From JAUIAI01 sp049680625 (GTDB taxonomy: Bacteria; Pseudomonadota; Gammaproteobacteria; Burkholderiales; Burkholderiaceae_E): a stretch of DNA of 64,000 bases. How positions within the stretch are numbered: the first letter of the stretch is position 1; every line of letters starts with the position of its first letter. Made by a program: the position numbers and the translations under genes. The notes below the pieces were generated by a model. The model did no database searches and was not told the origin of the DNA. It saw only the letters and a list, made by a program, of their open reading frames with translations. Location of the stretch: assembly GCA_049680625.1 (NCBI GenBank), contig JBAUID010000116.1, positions 1 through 64,000 of the forward strand, given 5' to 3'. This document shows positions 35,219 through 44,576 of this stretch, in pieces.

Positions 35219-35530
35219 GTTACTGTTGCCTTATAACTACAAAAGGGGAGGGCCACCCTTGGCAGGATTTGCGCAGGGCTGGCATCGTTTCTCTAATTAT
35301 AGGGTCAGGAAATCCGACGAACCGTTGTTCCCAAGCCTGCTACTTTGACCTTAAGAGCCTGGGTCACCGAACCGATGGTCGTTTAATGGCGACAGAAGTT
35401 CACCGTCGGTACCGCTGACACAACAAAAAACTTTACAGTGCTTCGGGCCGATGGCTAGCATTGAAGTGATTTATCGAAATTCGACATAAGCCATTGAAGA
35501 AAATTGGCTTTTTTTTGCTGCGAGGCTCAG
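35219..35530. other. 312-base divergent spacer between mrcA and pilM
   Basis: No gene is seen. The region must hold start signals for both genes, but no promoter matched consensus well enough to place. The terminator-like hairpin at 35488-35516 lies at the pilM end. Confidence 0.6.
35488..35516 (+). terminator. Terminator-like hairpin just before pilM
   Basis: AAGCCA (35488-35493) pairs with TGGCTT (35505-35510) around an 11-base loop and runs into eight T residues ending at 35516. It sits 14 bases upstream of the pilM start, so it is placed to act as an attenuator for the pil operon. Confidence 0.5.
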
Positions 35531-36613
35531 TTGGGATTCTCCATATCAAGTTTGCTCGGAAGGTCACTTCCCCCTTTGGTCGGAGTCGACCTCAGCTCGT
35601 CCAGTGTAAAACTGGTCGAATTGGGCCGTGGTGACCGCTCAATGATGAAACTCGAGCGTTACGCGATCGAGCCAATTGAACGCGGAGCCATTGTTGACGG
35701 GGCAATTGAGAAGCCCGAAGCTGTCTCAGAAGCGCTACGAAAAGCGTTGCGAAAAGCGAACACTAAATGCAAAGAAGTTGCGCTCGCGTTGCCATCGGCT
35801 GCCGTGATCACTAAGAAAATTATGCTGCCTGCTGACCTGCGTGAAGAGGACTATGAAGTCCAGGTCGAAAGTGAGGCCAGTCAGTACATTCCATTCCCCA
35901 TTGAGGAAGTTAACCTCGACTTTCAGATTCTTGGTCCGTCCGAGCATGCTGAAGACGAGGTGGACGTCCTGCTTGCAGCCTCCCGGCGTGAGAAAGTCGA
36001 CGACCGGGTGGCCATCGCCGAGATGGCAGGGGTCCGGCCAACCGTCGTTGATGTTGAGCCTTACGCGGTGCGCGCTGCTGTCGACCACGTTTCTGCATTT
36101 TTGCCCAACGCAGGCGAGGGTCAGATTATTGCCCTGGTGATGGTGGGTCAGAACGCGACATACGTGACGATCGTACTGAACGGTCAGACGATTTTTGAAC
36201 GGGAGCAGACCCTCGGTGGTAATCAGCTGACCCAGGACATCGTCCGGATGTACGGCATTACCTACGAGGAAGCCGAGGTCAAGAAACGCACGGGGGATCT
36301 GCCGGACACCTACCAGGACGACTTGCTGAATCCATTCATTGAGCAAGGCGCAACCGACATCAGTCGCGCGTTGCAGTTTTTCTTCACATCAACCCCGTAT
36401 TCGCGGGTCGATCAAATTTACCTCGCTGGCGGTTCAGCTGTAATTCCTGGGTTTGCTGATGCGGTTGCTGATCAAACCCAGGTGCCCACCGATGTCTTCT
36501 CGCCGTTTCAGGGCATGGAGGTTTCAGACTCGGTGCGCGAGCGTCAGCTGCGAATGGATGCGCCCTCGCTGCTGGTTGCAACCGGTCTGGCGATGCGGAG
36601 GTTCGACGCATGA
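35531..36613 (+). CDS. pilM: Type IV pilus inner-membrane platform protein PilM
   Basis: PilM is an actin-like cytoplasmic ATPase-fold protein that binds the PilN N-terminus. The product has the typical VGVDLSSSSVKLVELG and phosphate-loop segments of that fold. The TTG at 35531, preceded by GAGG with five bases between, gives 360 residues, near the 354 of Pseudomonas; an earlier in-frame TTG at 35504 would lie inside the hairpin. It overlaps pilN by four bases. Confidence 0.93.
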   Translation: MGFSISSLLGRSLPPLVGVDLSSSSVKLVELGRGDRSMMKLERYAIEPIERGAIVDGAIEKPEAVSEALRKALRKANTKCKEVALALPSAAVITKKIMLPADLREEDYEVQVESEASQYIPFPIEEVNLDFQILGPSEHAEDEVDVLLAASRREKVDDRVAIAEMAGVRPTVVDVEPYAVRAAVDHVSAFLPNAGEGQIIALVMVGQNATYVTIVLNGQTIFEREQTLGGNQLTQDIVRMYGITYEEAEVKKRTGDLPDTYQDDLLNPFIEQGATDISRALQFFFTSTPYSRVDQIYLAGGSAVIPGFADAVADQTQVPTDVFSPFQGMEVSDSVRERQLRMDAPSLLVATGLAMRRFDA

Positions 36614-37251
36614 ATCGGATAAGTATTAATCTGCTGCCGCATCGGGAGATGCGGCGCGAGCGCAGAAAGAAAGACTTCATCGGTCTGATTGGTATGGTCG
36701 CTGTACTGGGTATAGCAACCGCCGGCTCAATCGGGTTTGGTATTAATTCTCAGATTGATGCCCAGCTTGAACGCAATGCTTTCATCACAAAAAAGAACAC
36801 GGAGCTGGATTCAAAAATTGCGGAGATTTCTTCTCTGGAGCAAGAGATCAAGTCTCTCCAGGAGCGTCAGGGCGCGGTAGAGAGCCTGCAAAGTAATCGA
36901 ACAATTCCGGTTCACATGTTTGACGAGCTAGTGAAACACGTACCTGAAGGTGTCTTCCTGACCAAACTGACTCAGGATGACAAGAAGATCAGTATGGTTG
37001 GCCAGGCTCAGACGAACGAACGAATCGCCGACTTTCTGCGCAACCTTGCCTCGCGTACCCCGTGGATGGAAAAACCTGAGTTGTCAAAAATTGCTCTGGT
37101 CAAGGTCCGGGGTAAAGGCCGCACTCAGGATGAGGAACGGCAATTGTTCGAGTTTTCGCTCAACGCAATCATCAAGGCACCGGCTGATGAGGCGTCAGAT
37201 CAGACTGACGCCCCTCGCGCATCAGGCCCAAAAGCCGTGGCAAGAAGGTAA
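36610..37251 (+). CDS. pilN: Type IV pilus assembly protein PilN
   Basis: PilN is a bitopic inner-membrane protein that pairs with PilO. The 213-residue product starts MNRISINLLPHREMRRERRK, the conserved INLLP motif that binds PilM, then has one membrane segment (about residues 28-48) and a periplasmic coiled coil. It starts inside the pilM stop codon. Confidence 0.95.
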   Translation: MNRISINLLPHREMRRERRKKDFIGLIGMVAVLGIATAGSIGFGINSQIDAQLERNAFITKKNTELDSKIAEISSLEQEIKSLQERQGAVESLQSNRTIPVHMFDELVKHVPEGVFLTKLTQDDKKISMVGQAQTNERIADFLRNLASRTPWMEKPELSKIALVKVRGKGRTQDEERQLFEFSLNAIIKAPADEASDQTDAPRASGPKAVARR

Positions 37252-37257
37252 GGGCTA

Positions 37258-37917
37258 ATGAAAAACATTGATATCACGGCGATTAAAGCCGAATTCGAGG
37301 GCTTAAACGGCCGTCACCCAGGCTTGTGGCCGACTATTCCCAAGACAATGCTTTTGGTCGCGGGTTTTGCATTGCTGTGCTTTCTCGCCTACATGTTCTA
37401 CTGGAAAGGGCTCTGGGAAAATCTCGAGGCGACACAAACAAAAGAAGTCAAGCTGCGGGCCGATTTTCAGAAGAAGATGAAGCAGGCGGTTAACCTGCCA
37501 GAGTTGCGCAAGCAAAAAGAACAAGTCGCTCAATACGTTTCTATTCTCGAGAAACAACTGCCTAGTAAGGCTGAGATGGATGCCTTGCTTTCAGACATAA
37601 ACCAGGCAGGTGTTGGCCGCGGCTTGCAGTTCGAGCTGTTCCAGCCGCAACAAGTGGTTGTTCGTGATTACTACGCAGAACTGCCGATTTCAATTCGACT
37701 GGTTGGTGGATTTCACGAGCTCGGGCACTTCACCAGCGACGTGGCGAACCTGCCCCGTATCGTGACCCTCAACAACGTTGGCCTGAAGCGCGACGAAAGA
37801 TCCGGGCAGTTGATCATGGAAGCGATCGCCAAGACCTACCGCTATCTTGATCAGGACGAGGTTGCTATGCAACGGGCGGCGCAGGCTAAATCCAATACAT
37901 CTACGAGACGACGATGA
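37258..37917 (+). CDS. pilO: Type IV pilus assembly protein PilO
   Basis: PilO dimerises with PilN and aligns the secretin with the motor. The 219-residue product has one membrane segment (about 28-48: MLLVAGFALLCFLAYMFY), a coiled coil (ATQTKEVKLRADFQKKMK onwards) and a ferredoxin-like periplasmic end. Its stop overlaps pilP by four bases. Confidence 0.95.
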   Translation: MKNIDITAIKAEFEGLNGRHPGLWPTIPKTMLLVAGFALLCFLAYMFYWKGLWENLEATQTKEVKLRADFQKKMKQAVNLPELRKQKEQVAQYVSILEKQLPSKAEMDALLSDINQAGVGRGLQFELFQPQQVVVRDYYAELPISIRLVGGFHELGHFTSDVANLPRIVTLNNVGLKRDERSGQLIMEAIAKTYRYLDQDEVAMQRAAQAKSNTSTRRR

Positions 37918-38474
37918 GCAGGACGTCCAGTAAAACCAACAAACGGATCCCGGCGCGTGCGGTTGGGGCAATTTGCGTTCTGTTTCTCGGCGCGGGTTGT
38001 GATGCCAATGTCTCTGAGATCCAGACATGGATGGAGGAAGTAGAAGCAAGCATTCCTCCCGATCCGACGACATTGCGCGAGCCGAAGAAATTTGAGCCAT
38101 TCCGTTACGAGATCGTGGAAGCCGTTGAACCATTCTCTCCAACCAAGCTGGCAGCCTTGCAGGATCCAATGCAGGTTCGCGCGAAAGGCGGTTTGGCACC
38201 TGATACCAGCCGACGCCGGGAGATTCTTGAGAACTTCCCGGTTGAGCAAATCGAAATGGTCGGCTATTTGCGACGCAAAGCCACGAACACTGCGTTGCTC
38301 AAAGTTGACGATACGGTCTATCAGGCACGTGTTGGTAACTACGCCGGTCAGAATTTTGGCGTAATTACCGGTATTGACGAGACGCAAGTCTTACTTAGAG
38401 AACTAGTACAAGACGCGACAGGCGATTGGGTCGAACGCGAAACAGCGCTTAAGTTGCAGGAGAGCTCACAATGA
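37914..38474 (+). CDS. pilP: Type IV pilus lipoprotein PilP
   Basis: PilP links the PilN-PilO platform to the secretin PilQ. The lipobox LGAGC places the lipidated Cys at 29. The core has GYLRRKATNTALLKVDDTVY and the GNYAGQNFGVITGI beta-domain. The 186-residue length is normal. Its stop overlaps pilQ by four bases. Confidence 0.95.
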   Translation: MSRTSSKTNKRIPARAVGAICVLFLGAGCDANVSEIQTWMEEVEASIPPDPTTLREPKKFEPFRYEIVEAVEPFSPTKLAALQDPMQVRAKGGLAPDTSRRREILENFPVEQIEMVGYLRRKATNTALLKVDDTVYQARVGNYAGQNFGVITGIDETQVLLRELVQDATGDWVERETALKLQESSQ

Positions 38475-40762
38475 GGACAGGCCCGGACTACATCGGCCAG
38501 GGGACCGCAGTCGCTACGGCGGCTAACGCAGGACTTTTGCGCAAACCGCAAGGGGATACAAACACTGCACTTTGGGTAATAGCTTGTCTGTGCGTGTTGT
38601 TGGCTGGCCTGTTGGCCAGTGCCAGCGCGTATGCCCAGAGTAACGTAATTGAAGCCGTTTCCTCGGCGAGCCGGGGCGATACAAGCTACCTGCGTATCCG
38701 TATGCGCCAGCCGCTGAAAGCGCTGCCGCCGAGCTTTACAGTAAATAATCCGCCGCGTATTGCATTGGATCTTCGCGATACAACTAATGAGTCATCAACG
38801 ACTACGCTTACCCCAGAGCAGGGCGAGGTGCGCGGGGTCAACATTGTTACCGCTGGATCGCGTTCCCGGATTATCGTGAGCCTGAAGCAGCAAATGCAAT
38901 ATCGCGCGACGATCGAAGGCAATGATCTGCTAATTACCCTCGATCCAGTCGTTCTGACAGGTGATGCAGAAACTAAGGCTGTCGCACCGTACAGCTTCTC
39001 GCAAAGCAAGCCCTCTGATGGTCATGCCTTGCGTGATATCGATTTTCGCCGCGGCAAAAATGGTGAAGGCCGAGTGGTTGTTGAGTTGTCTGACGGTGAT
39101 ATAGGGGTCAACGTACGTCAGCAGGGTAAAAAGCTGGTTGTCGACTTTCAAAAAACTGCGCTGCCGAACAACTTGCGTCGCTTGCTTGATGTCGCTGACT
39201 TCGGTACGCCGATTAAGTCAGTCAAAGCGTATCAGCAAGGTGACAATGCCCGGATGGTGGTAGAACCCGATGGCTTGTGGGAGCACAACGCGTATCAAAG
39301 CGAAACCCAGTTTGTTATCGAGGTTAAGAAGATAGATGAGAACCCGAACAGCCTCGCGCAAGGTACGCATAAGGGTTACCAGGGAGAGCGCTTGTCGCTG
39401 AACTTCCAGAATGTTGATGTACGGGCATTGCTGCAGGTTATTGCCGACTTCACGAATTTGAACATTGTCACCAGCGATTCTGTTGGTGGAAGTCTGACCT
39501 TACGCCTGAAGGATGTGCCGTGGGATCAGGCCCTGGACATCATCATGCAGTCCAAAGGGCTCGACATGCGCAAGAATGGCAATGTATTGCTTGTTGCGCC
39601 TGCCGAAGAACTGGCGGCTAAAGAAAAGCTAGAGTTGGAGTCGAAAAAGCAAATTGCTGAAATCGAACCGTTGCGTACTGAAGTTTTTCAGCTGAACTAT
39701 CAGAAAGCGGACGAGCTGAAAACCCTGCTGTCGGGTGACGGGAAACAAAGCATTCTGTCGGCGCGTGGCAGTGTCGTTGTTGTCGCTCGCACCAACAAGA
39801 TGTTTGTGCAAGACGTCTTGTCCAGCCTTGAAGCTGTTCGCAGCATGGTTAATCAGGTTGATATCCCGATTCGCCAGGTGCTTATCGAAGCCCGGGTTGT
39901 CGAAGCCGATGACCGGTTTAGTAGAAACCTCGGTGTGAAACTGGGTTACAACGATGTGCGCAGCACGGTTTACAGCACAGCAACCGATGCCCAGGGTAAT
40001 ACGATAAACATTCCAACTTACGGCGCTGGTTCCAGTGTTGGTAACGGCTTCATGACGGTTTCTGGCAATCTAACCGGAGTTGCAGAGCTGTCCTCACAGC
40101 AGGGTTCTGACCTGAGTGGCATTAATGCCCAAGGCCTCGGTAGATTGACTGCGCTGGATAACACCAACTTCGTAAACCTGCCGGCCCAGGCAATTTCCGG
40201 GTCAAACGCCGCTGCCTTTGCTATCAGTTTGTTCGGGTCGAGTCTGACCCGCTTCCTGAACCTGGAATTGTCGGCTCTTGAAGCAGACCAACGCGGCAAA
40301 GTGGTATCGAGCCCGCGTGTGCTGACGGCGGATCAGACCAAGGCGGTAATCGAGCAAGGTACAGAGCTGCCCTATCAGCAGGCAACATCCAGTGGTGCTA
40401 CTTCGGTCGCCTTCCGCAAGGCCAACCTGCGCTTGGAGGTGACTCCGCAAATCACACCGGAAGGTGCCGTTATCCTGGCTGTTGAGGTGAACCGCGACGC
40501 GGTTGGGCAGTTGACGACTGCAGGTTTTGCTATCGATACCCGGCGGGTACAAACCCAGGTCCTGGTTGAAAACGGCGGCACCGTTGTGATCGGCGGCATT
40601 TATGAGCAGTTTGAACGTAACCGCACTAACAAAGTGCCAATTCTGGGCGACATTCCGATTCTTGGTCACTTGTTCCGGGATAACCAGAAAACAAACGATC
40701 GCACCGAGTTAATGGTGTTCCTGACGCCGCGGGTAGTTACCGACACCACTTTGTCGCGCTAA
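38471..40762 (+). CDS. pilQ: Type IV pilus secretin PilQ
   Basis: PilQ forms the outer-membrane channel for the pilus. A long N-region precedes the signal peptide (residues about 34-55, ending SASAYAQS). Two AMIN domains that bind peptidoglycan follow, then the STN/N0 domain (LSLNFQNVDVRALLQVIADF), N1 and the secretin core ending in LTPRVV. The 763-residue length is typical. The Ig-repeat lipoprotein gene follows after 25 bases with no terminator between. Confidence 0.95.
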   Translation: MRTGPDYIGQGTAVATAANAGLLRKPQGDTNTALWVIACLCVLLAGLLASASAYAQSNVIEAVSSASRGDTSYLRIRMRQPLKALPPSFTVNNPPRIALDLRDTTNESSTTTLTPEQGEVRGVNIVTAGSRSRIIVSLKQQMQYRATIEGNDLLITLDPVVLTGDAETKAVAPYSFSQSKPSDGHALRDIDFRRGKNGEGRVVVELSDGDIGVNVRQQGKKLVVDFQKTALPNNLRRLLDVADFGTPIKSVKAYQQGDNARMVVEPDGLWEHNAYQSETQFVIEVKKIDENPNSLAQGTHKGYQGERLSLNFQNVDVRALLQVIADFTNLNIVTSDSVGGSLTLRLKDVPWDQALDIIMQSKGLDMRKNGNVLLVAPAEELAAKEKLELESKKQIAEIEPLRTEVFQLNYQKADELKTLLSGDGKQSILSARGSVVVVARTNKMFVQDVLSSLEAVRSMVNQVDIPIRQVLIEARVVEADDRFSRNLGVKLGYNDVRSTVYSTATDAQGNTINIPTYGAGSSVGNGFMTVSGNLTGVAELSSQQGSDLSGINAQGLGRLTALDNTNFVNLPAQAISGSNAAAFAISLFGSSLTRFLNLELSALEADQRGKVVSSPRVLTADQTKAVIEQGTELPYQQATSSGATSVAFRKANLRLEVTPQITPEGAVILAVEVNRDAVGQLTTAGFAIDTRRVQTQVLVENGGTVVIGGIYEQFERNRTNKVPILGDIPILGHLFRDNQKTNDRTELMVFLTPRVVTDTTLSR

Positions 40763-40787
40763 GCCTGAACACCTGAACCATAGAGTT

Positions 40788-42812
40788 ATGAGAACAACAA
40801 TGGATATAGTTTCTTCAAATAGTGCCTGGAAACGCTTCGCAGCGTTTTTCACCGCTGCGCTGGCGATGGCCATTCTGTCTTCATGTGGCGGCCCGGGTGC
40901 CGGTGCCAATGGCAGCGGCTCGGTGGCCTCGCTGAAGGCCGCCGCCCTGTCGCTGGTAACCTCAGAAACCGCGCTGGGATCTGATGGCCGGACATCGGCG
41001 ACGCTAACGGCAATTGTTAAAACAGACCAGAACGTCGCGCTGCCTGGTGAGGCAGTTGTCTTTTCGACTAACGACGTGGGCGCTAATCTCCAGGTGAATA
41101 ACAACGTCACTGATGAGACCGGCAAGGCAACGGCAGTATTGTCAATTTCCGATAAATCGGTGCGCACTATTTTAGTGACTGCAAGGTCAGGTACGGTCAG
41201 CCAGTCGATTGCCATTCCGGTGGTTGGAACTTCTATTTCAATCAGCGGGTCCAACACAATTGTTTTTGACTCTCCGACCCAGTTTTCAGTGTCGGTTCGT
41301 GATTCGGGTGGTAACCCGGTAATTGGGGTGCCGGTCACGGTTTCGTCCGCTCAGGGCAATGATGTTGTGCCCGCGATTACAACCACAGACGCACAAGGTC
41401 AGACAAGTTTCGACGTCATTGGCCGGGTACAGGGTAACGATACGGTTACGGCTTCAGCCCAGGGTGTGAGCGAAGCCGTTAACCTGACTGTATCGGGGAC
41501 GCAGCTGAGCTTTGTGAATCGCTGCGACACGACAGCCGGTCAGGTATCAACACCGCAGAATCCGTGTGCGAATACGGGTGATCCGCAATCACCGAGCCCG
41601 GGCGGCGGGCCGGCAACGAACGATTTGCCGGTGAACACAGCCGCGACACTCAGAGTTATTCTGATTGATAACGGTTCGCCAGTGAACGGGGCAATCGTTA
41701 ATTTTTCTGCTACCCGTGGTACGTTGTCTGCTGCTAATGCGACAACCAATGCTGATGGTCTGGCAGTCGTCAATATTAACTCGAGCAGTGCCGGTATCAG
41801 TACGCTGACCGCGACTGCGCCGGGGGGGACCACTTCGACGATGCAGATCGACTTTGTGTCGACCCAGCCATCCAAAATTAACCTGCAGGCTAGCCCGACA
41901 GTTGTCGGCGCCAACCTTGATGCCAACGGTACTCGGTCGTCACAGCTGATTGCTGTGGTTCGCGACGCTGCTGATAATCCGGTGAAAAATCAACGGGTTG
42001 ATTTCTCGTCAGTTACTGATCCGAGTAATGGCCGCATTGAGCCAGGCTTTGGTATTACCGACTCGTTTGGTGTTGCCACGGTCTCATTTATTGCTGGTTC
42101 AAACCCGACAGGTCCGGATCAGGTCGTGTTAAGGGCTGAACTGCCGGGAACTGCAATTTCAGATACGGCGACTTTGACCGTGTCCGATATTCAGTTATCA
42201 GTTGTGATGGGAACCGGTAACGACATTTCATCAAACCAGACGGAAACGGTTTATATCATGCCGTGGGTCGCGGTGGTTGCTGACTCATCGGGTAACCCGG
42301 TGGAGAACGCCCAGGTAATAGTTGCTGTCGAATCGACACAGTATCGGAAAGGCTTCTGGACCGAAGAGACCGGCGGTTCCGGGTGGATTCTCGAAGTTGG
42401 GAACCGGATTGACTGCCCGTCAGAAGATGTCAACAGAAACGGCCGTCTTGACCCGGGCCTGGAAGACCTTCAGACGTTTAATGCCGCGACTGGTCAAGGC
42501 CCCAACGGAAACGGTGACGGCGTACTACAGCCTGGTAGCCCGGCTGTTGCCGCAGTGCTAAGTGGCAGTACCACGGATGCGAATGGCTTGGCAGAAATTA
42601 CGCTCACTTATCCGAAAAGCACGGCATTTTGGACCAGGGTGTTAATGAAGGTCACCATGACTACAACGGCGGGCACGGAGGGCTCAGCTTCCCAGGAATT
42701 CTGGTTGCCACTGAAGGGTGAGGACATTTCCAGTACTACTGTATCCCCACCTGGTGCAACCTCGCCACTCGGACCTTACGGCGGCGTACTGGATTGCCTG
42801 GATCCAAACTAA
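40788..42812 (+). CDS. Large Ig-like (Big_1) repeat lipoprotein in the pil operon
   Basis: The 674-residue product has a lipobox (AILSSC, lipidated Cys33) behind a hydrophobic segment, so it is probably anchored in the outer membrane. About four Ig-like repeats of the invasin/intimin Big_1 type follow, each with an ADGxA-type turn: TDETGKATAVLSI, TDAQGQTSFDV, TNADGLAVVNI, TDSFGVATVSF. A region near residue 545 (DVNRNGRLDPGLED) looks like a calcium-binding loop. Two Cys (near 245 and 257) might form a disulfide. No catalytic domain is seen; a structural or adhesive role at the pilus exit is an inference. Alternative start: the ATG at 40800. Confidence 0.85.
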   Translation: MRTTMDIVSSNSAWKRFAAFFTAALAMAILSSCGGPGAGANGSGSVASLKAAALSLVTSETALGSDGRTSATLTAIVKTDQNVALPGEAVVFSTNDVGANLQVNNNVTDETGKATAVLSISDKSVRTILVTARSGTVSQSIAIPVVGTSISISGSNTIVFDSPTQFSVSVRDSGGNPVIGVPVTVSSAQGNDVVPAITTTDAQGQTSFDVIGRVQGNDTVTASAQGVSEAVNLTVSGTQLSFVNRCDTTAGQVSTPQNPCANTGDPQSPSPGGGPATNDLPVNTAATLRVILIDNGSPVNGAIVNFSATRGTLSAANATTNADGLAVVNINSSSAGISTLTATAPGGTTSTMQIDFVSTQPSKINLQASPTVVGANLDANGTRSSQLIAVVRDAADNPVKNQRVDFSSVTDPSNGRIEPGFGITDSFGVATVSFIAGSNPTGPDQVVLRAELPGTAISDTATLTVSDIQLSVVMGTGNDISSNQTETVYIMPWVAVVADSSGNPVENAQVIVAVESTQYRKGFWTEETGGSGWILEVGNRIDCPSEDVNRNGRLDPGLEDLQTFNAATGQGPNGNGDGVLQPGSPAVAAVLSGSTTDANGLAEITLTYPKSTAFWTRVLMKVTMTTTAGTEGSASQEFWLPLKGEDISSTTVSPPGATSPLGPYGGVLDCLDPN

Positions 42813-42842
42813 GAGAACGATCCACCGCTAACGCGGTAATCT

Positions 42843-42873
42843 TAGGGGCTGGGTAACCAGCCCCTATTTTTTT
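42843..42873 (+). terminator. Strong intrinsic terminator of the pil operon
   Basis: TAGGGGCTGG (42843-42852) and CCAGCCCCTA (42857-42866) pair perfectly around a GTAA loop, followed by seven T residues (42867-42873). It lies behind the Ig-repeat gene and only 15 bases before the aroK start. Confidence 0.95.
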
Positions 42874-42888
42874 GGTGCGGTCTTTTTC

Positions 42889-43458
42889 ATGAAATGTTCA
42901 TTGGTTTTAGTTGGCATGCCGGGTTCGGGCAAGTCAACAATTGGCCGGCGGCTGGCTCAGCGGCTAGACCGGCCATTTGTCGACGCTGATGCCGAGCTGG
43001 AGTCGCGCTGCGGGGTCAGTGTCGCCACCGTCTTTGAGATTGAAGGGGAAGACGGGTTTCGCGAGCGTGAGTCCCGGTTACTGGCTGAGTTGATCGAACA
43101 GCCTGAGCTGGTGGTCGCCACTGGTGGAGGGGTTGTGGTTACTCCGGTGAATCGCGAATTGATGAAGCGCGCCGCCACCGTCGTTTTTCTGCAAGCCACC
43201 CTCGGCGAGTTGTGGAACCGGCTGCGCAATGATCGCAAGCGGCCTTTGCTGCAGTCGAATGATCCGCGCAAACGCATTGCCCAATTGCTGGAAACCCGCC
43301 AGCCGTTATACGAATCGGTTGCTGACCTGACAGTCCGCTCCCGGCGCCAGTCGGCTGAAAGATTCACTAACGAAATTGTCCGGGCCCTGGTGTCCGCGCA
43401 TTTACTGGAACCGGCCGAAATACCGGACCGTGCAGGCAACAATGGAACCAAAACGTGA
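42889..43458 (+). CDS. aroK: Shikimate kinase
   Basis: AroK phosphorylates shikimate in aromatic amino-acid synthesis. Walker A is GMPGSGKST near residue 9; the Asp in VDADAELE, the Arg in GFRERES and the GGGVV loop bind shikimate. The 189 residues exceed the usual ~173 by a short C-terminal tail. The start lies 15 bases after a strong terminator with no clear ribosome-binding site, so expression probably comes from read-through or a promoter inside the preceding gene. It overlaps aroB by four bases. Confidence 0.96.
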   Translation: MKCSLVLVGMPGSGKSTIGRRLAQRLDRPFVDADAELESRCGVSVATVFEIEGEDGFRERESRLLAELIEQPELVVATGGGVVVTPVNRELMKRAATVVFLQATLGELWNRLRNDRKRPLLQSNDPRKRIAQLLETRQPLYESVADLTVRSRRQSAERFTNEIVRALVSAHLLEPAEIPDRAGNNGTKT

Positions 43459-44576
43459 ATAACTTATCCACGCGAACACTTGAGGTCTCGCTCGGCGAGC
43501 GCAGTTACCCGATTCTGATCGGGGAAAATTTACTGGCTACTCAGTGTGATCCACTGCTTGAGCTAGTCACCGGGCGGCAGGTTGCCATTGTCAGTAACCC
43601 GACTGTCTACGGTTTGTATGGTGATGGCTTGCGCGCCCAGGTGGCCGCTCAGGCAAGCACGGTAATCGATATTGCTTTGCCTGATGGTGAGGCACACAAG
43701 AACTGGCAGTCTTTGAATAGTGTCTTTGACGCATTGCTGGCAGCCCGCTTTGATCGTCAGTGTGTGATTATTGCCCTGGGCGGCGGTGTCATTGGTGACG
43801 TGGCAGGGCTGGCCGCAGCCTTATACCAGCGCGGCGTCGACTGTATTCAAGTGCCGACCAGCCTGCTGGCACAAGTCGACTCATCGGTCGGGGGTAAGAC
43901 GGCTATCAATCATCCCGCCGGAAAGAACATGGTTGGCGTATTTCACCAACCGCGCCTGGTGATTGCCGATATGTCTGTTTTGAAAACCCTGCCGCCACGC
44001 GAATTGTCAGCAGGTCTGGCCGAGATGCTCAAGCATGGCGCGATTGCCGACGTCGCTTATCTGGAGTCAATCGAACAAGGCATGGCTCAATTGCGCGCCT
44101 GTGATCCCGCGACAATGGCGGCTGCTGTACTGCGGTCCTGCGAGATCAAATCTGCCGTGGTTGCGGCTGACGAGCGTGAGGGCGGGGTACGAGCCATACT
44201 AAATTTTGGGCATACCTTTGGTCATGCTATTGAATCGGGCCTGGGTTACGGTCAGTGGCTGCACGGCGAGGCGGTCGCAGCCGGCATGATAATGGCCGCC
44301 GATTTGTCTCACCGTTCGGGTTTGCTTGAAGCTGAGGTCGGCACTCGCCTGGCACAGGCGAATGCATCAGCCGACCTGCCAGTTGCCGGGCCGGCATGGC
44401 CGGTCGAGCGCTACCTGGACTTAATGACTGTTGATAAAAAGGCTGCTCAGGGGGTGCCGCGATTTGTGTTGCTCGACGGTTTGGGAAAGGCCAGGGTCAG
44501 CCGGGTCGATGAGTCTCTGGTTCGCGAAACTCTGTCCGCCTATGGGACACTGACCGACACTGACCGGCGGGTCTGA
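43455..44576 (+). CDS. aroB: 3-dehydroquinate synthase
   Basis: AroB converts DAHP to 3-dehydroquinate using NAD and a metal. The product has the NAD and metal regions ALGGGVIGDVAGLAAALYQRG, DSSVGGKTAINHPAGKNMVG and LNFGHTFGHAIE (metal His). The 373-residue length is normal. Overlap with aroK shows coupled translation. Confidence 0.97.
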   Translation: MNNLSTRTLEVSLGERSYPILIGENLLATQCDPLLELVTGRQVAIVSNPTVYGLYGDGLRAQVAAQASTVIDIALPDGEAHKNWQSLNSVFDALLAARFDRQCVIIALGGGVIGDVAGLAAALYQRGVDCIQVPTSLLAQVDSSVGGKTAINHPAGKNMVGVFHQPRLVIADMSVLKTLPPRELSAGLAEMLKHGAIADVAYLESIEQGMAQLRACDPATMAAAVLRSCEIKSAVVAADEREGGVRAILNFGHTFGHAIESGLGYGQWLHGEAVAAGMIMAADLSHRSGLLEAEVGTRLAQANASADLPVAGPAWPVERYLDLMTVDKKAAQGVPRFVLLDGLGKARVSRVDESLVRETLSAYGTLTDTDRRV

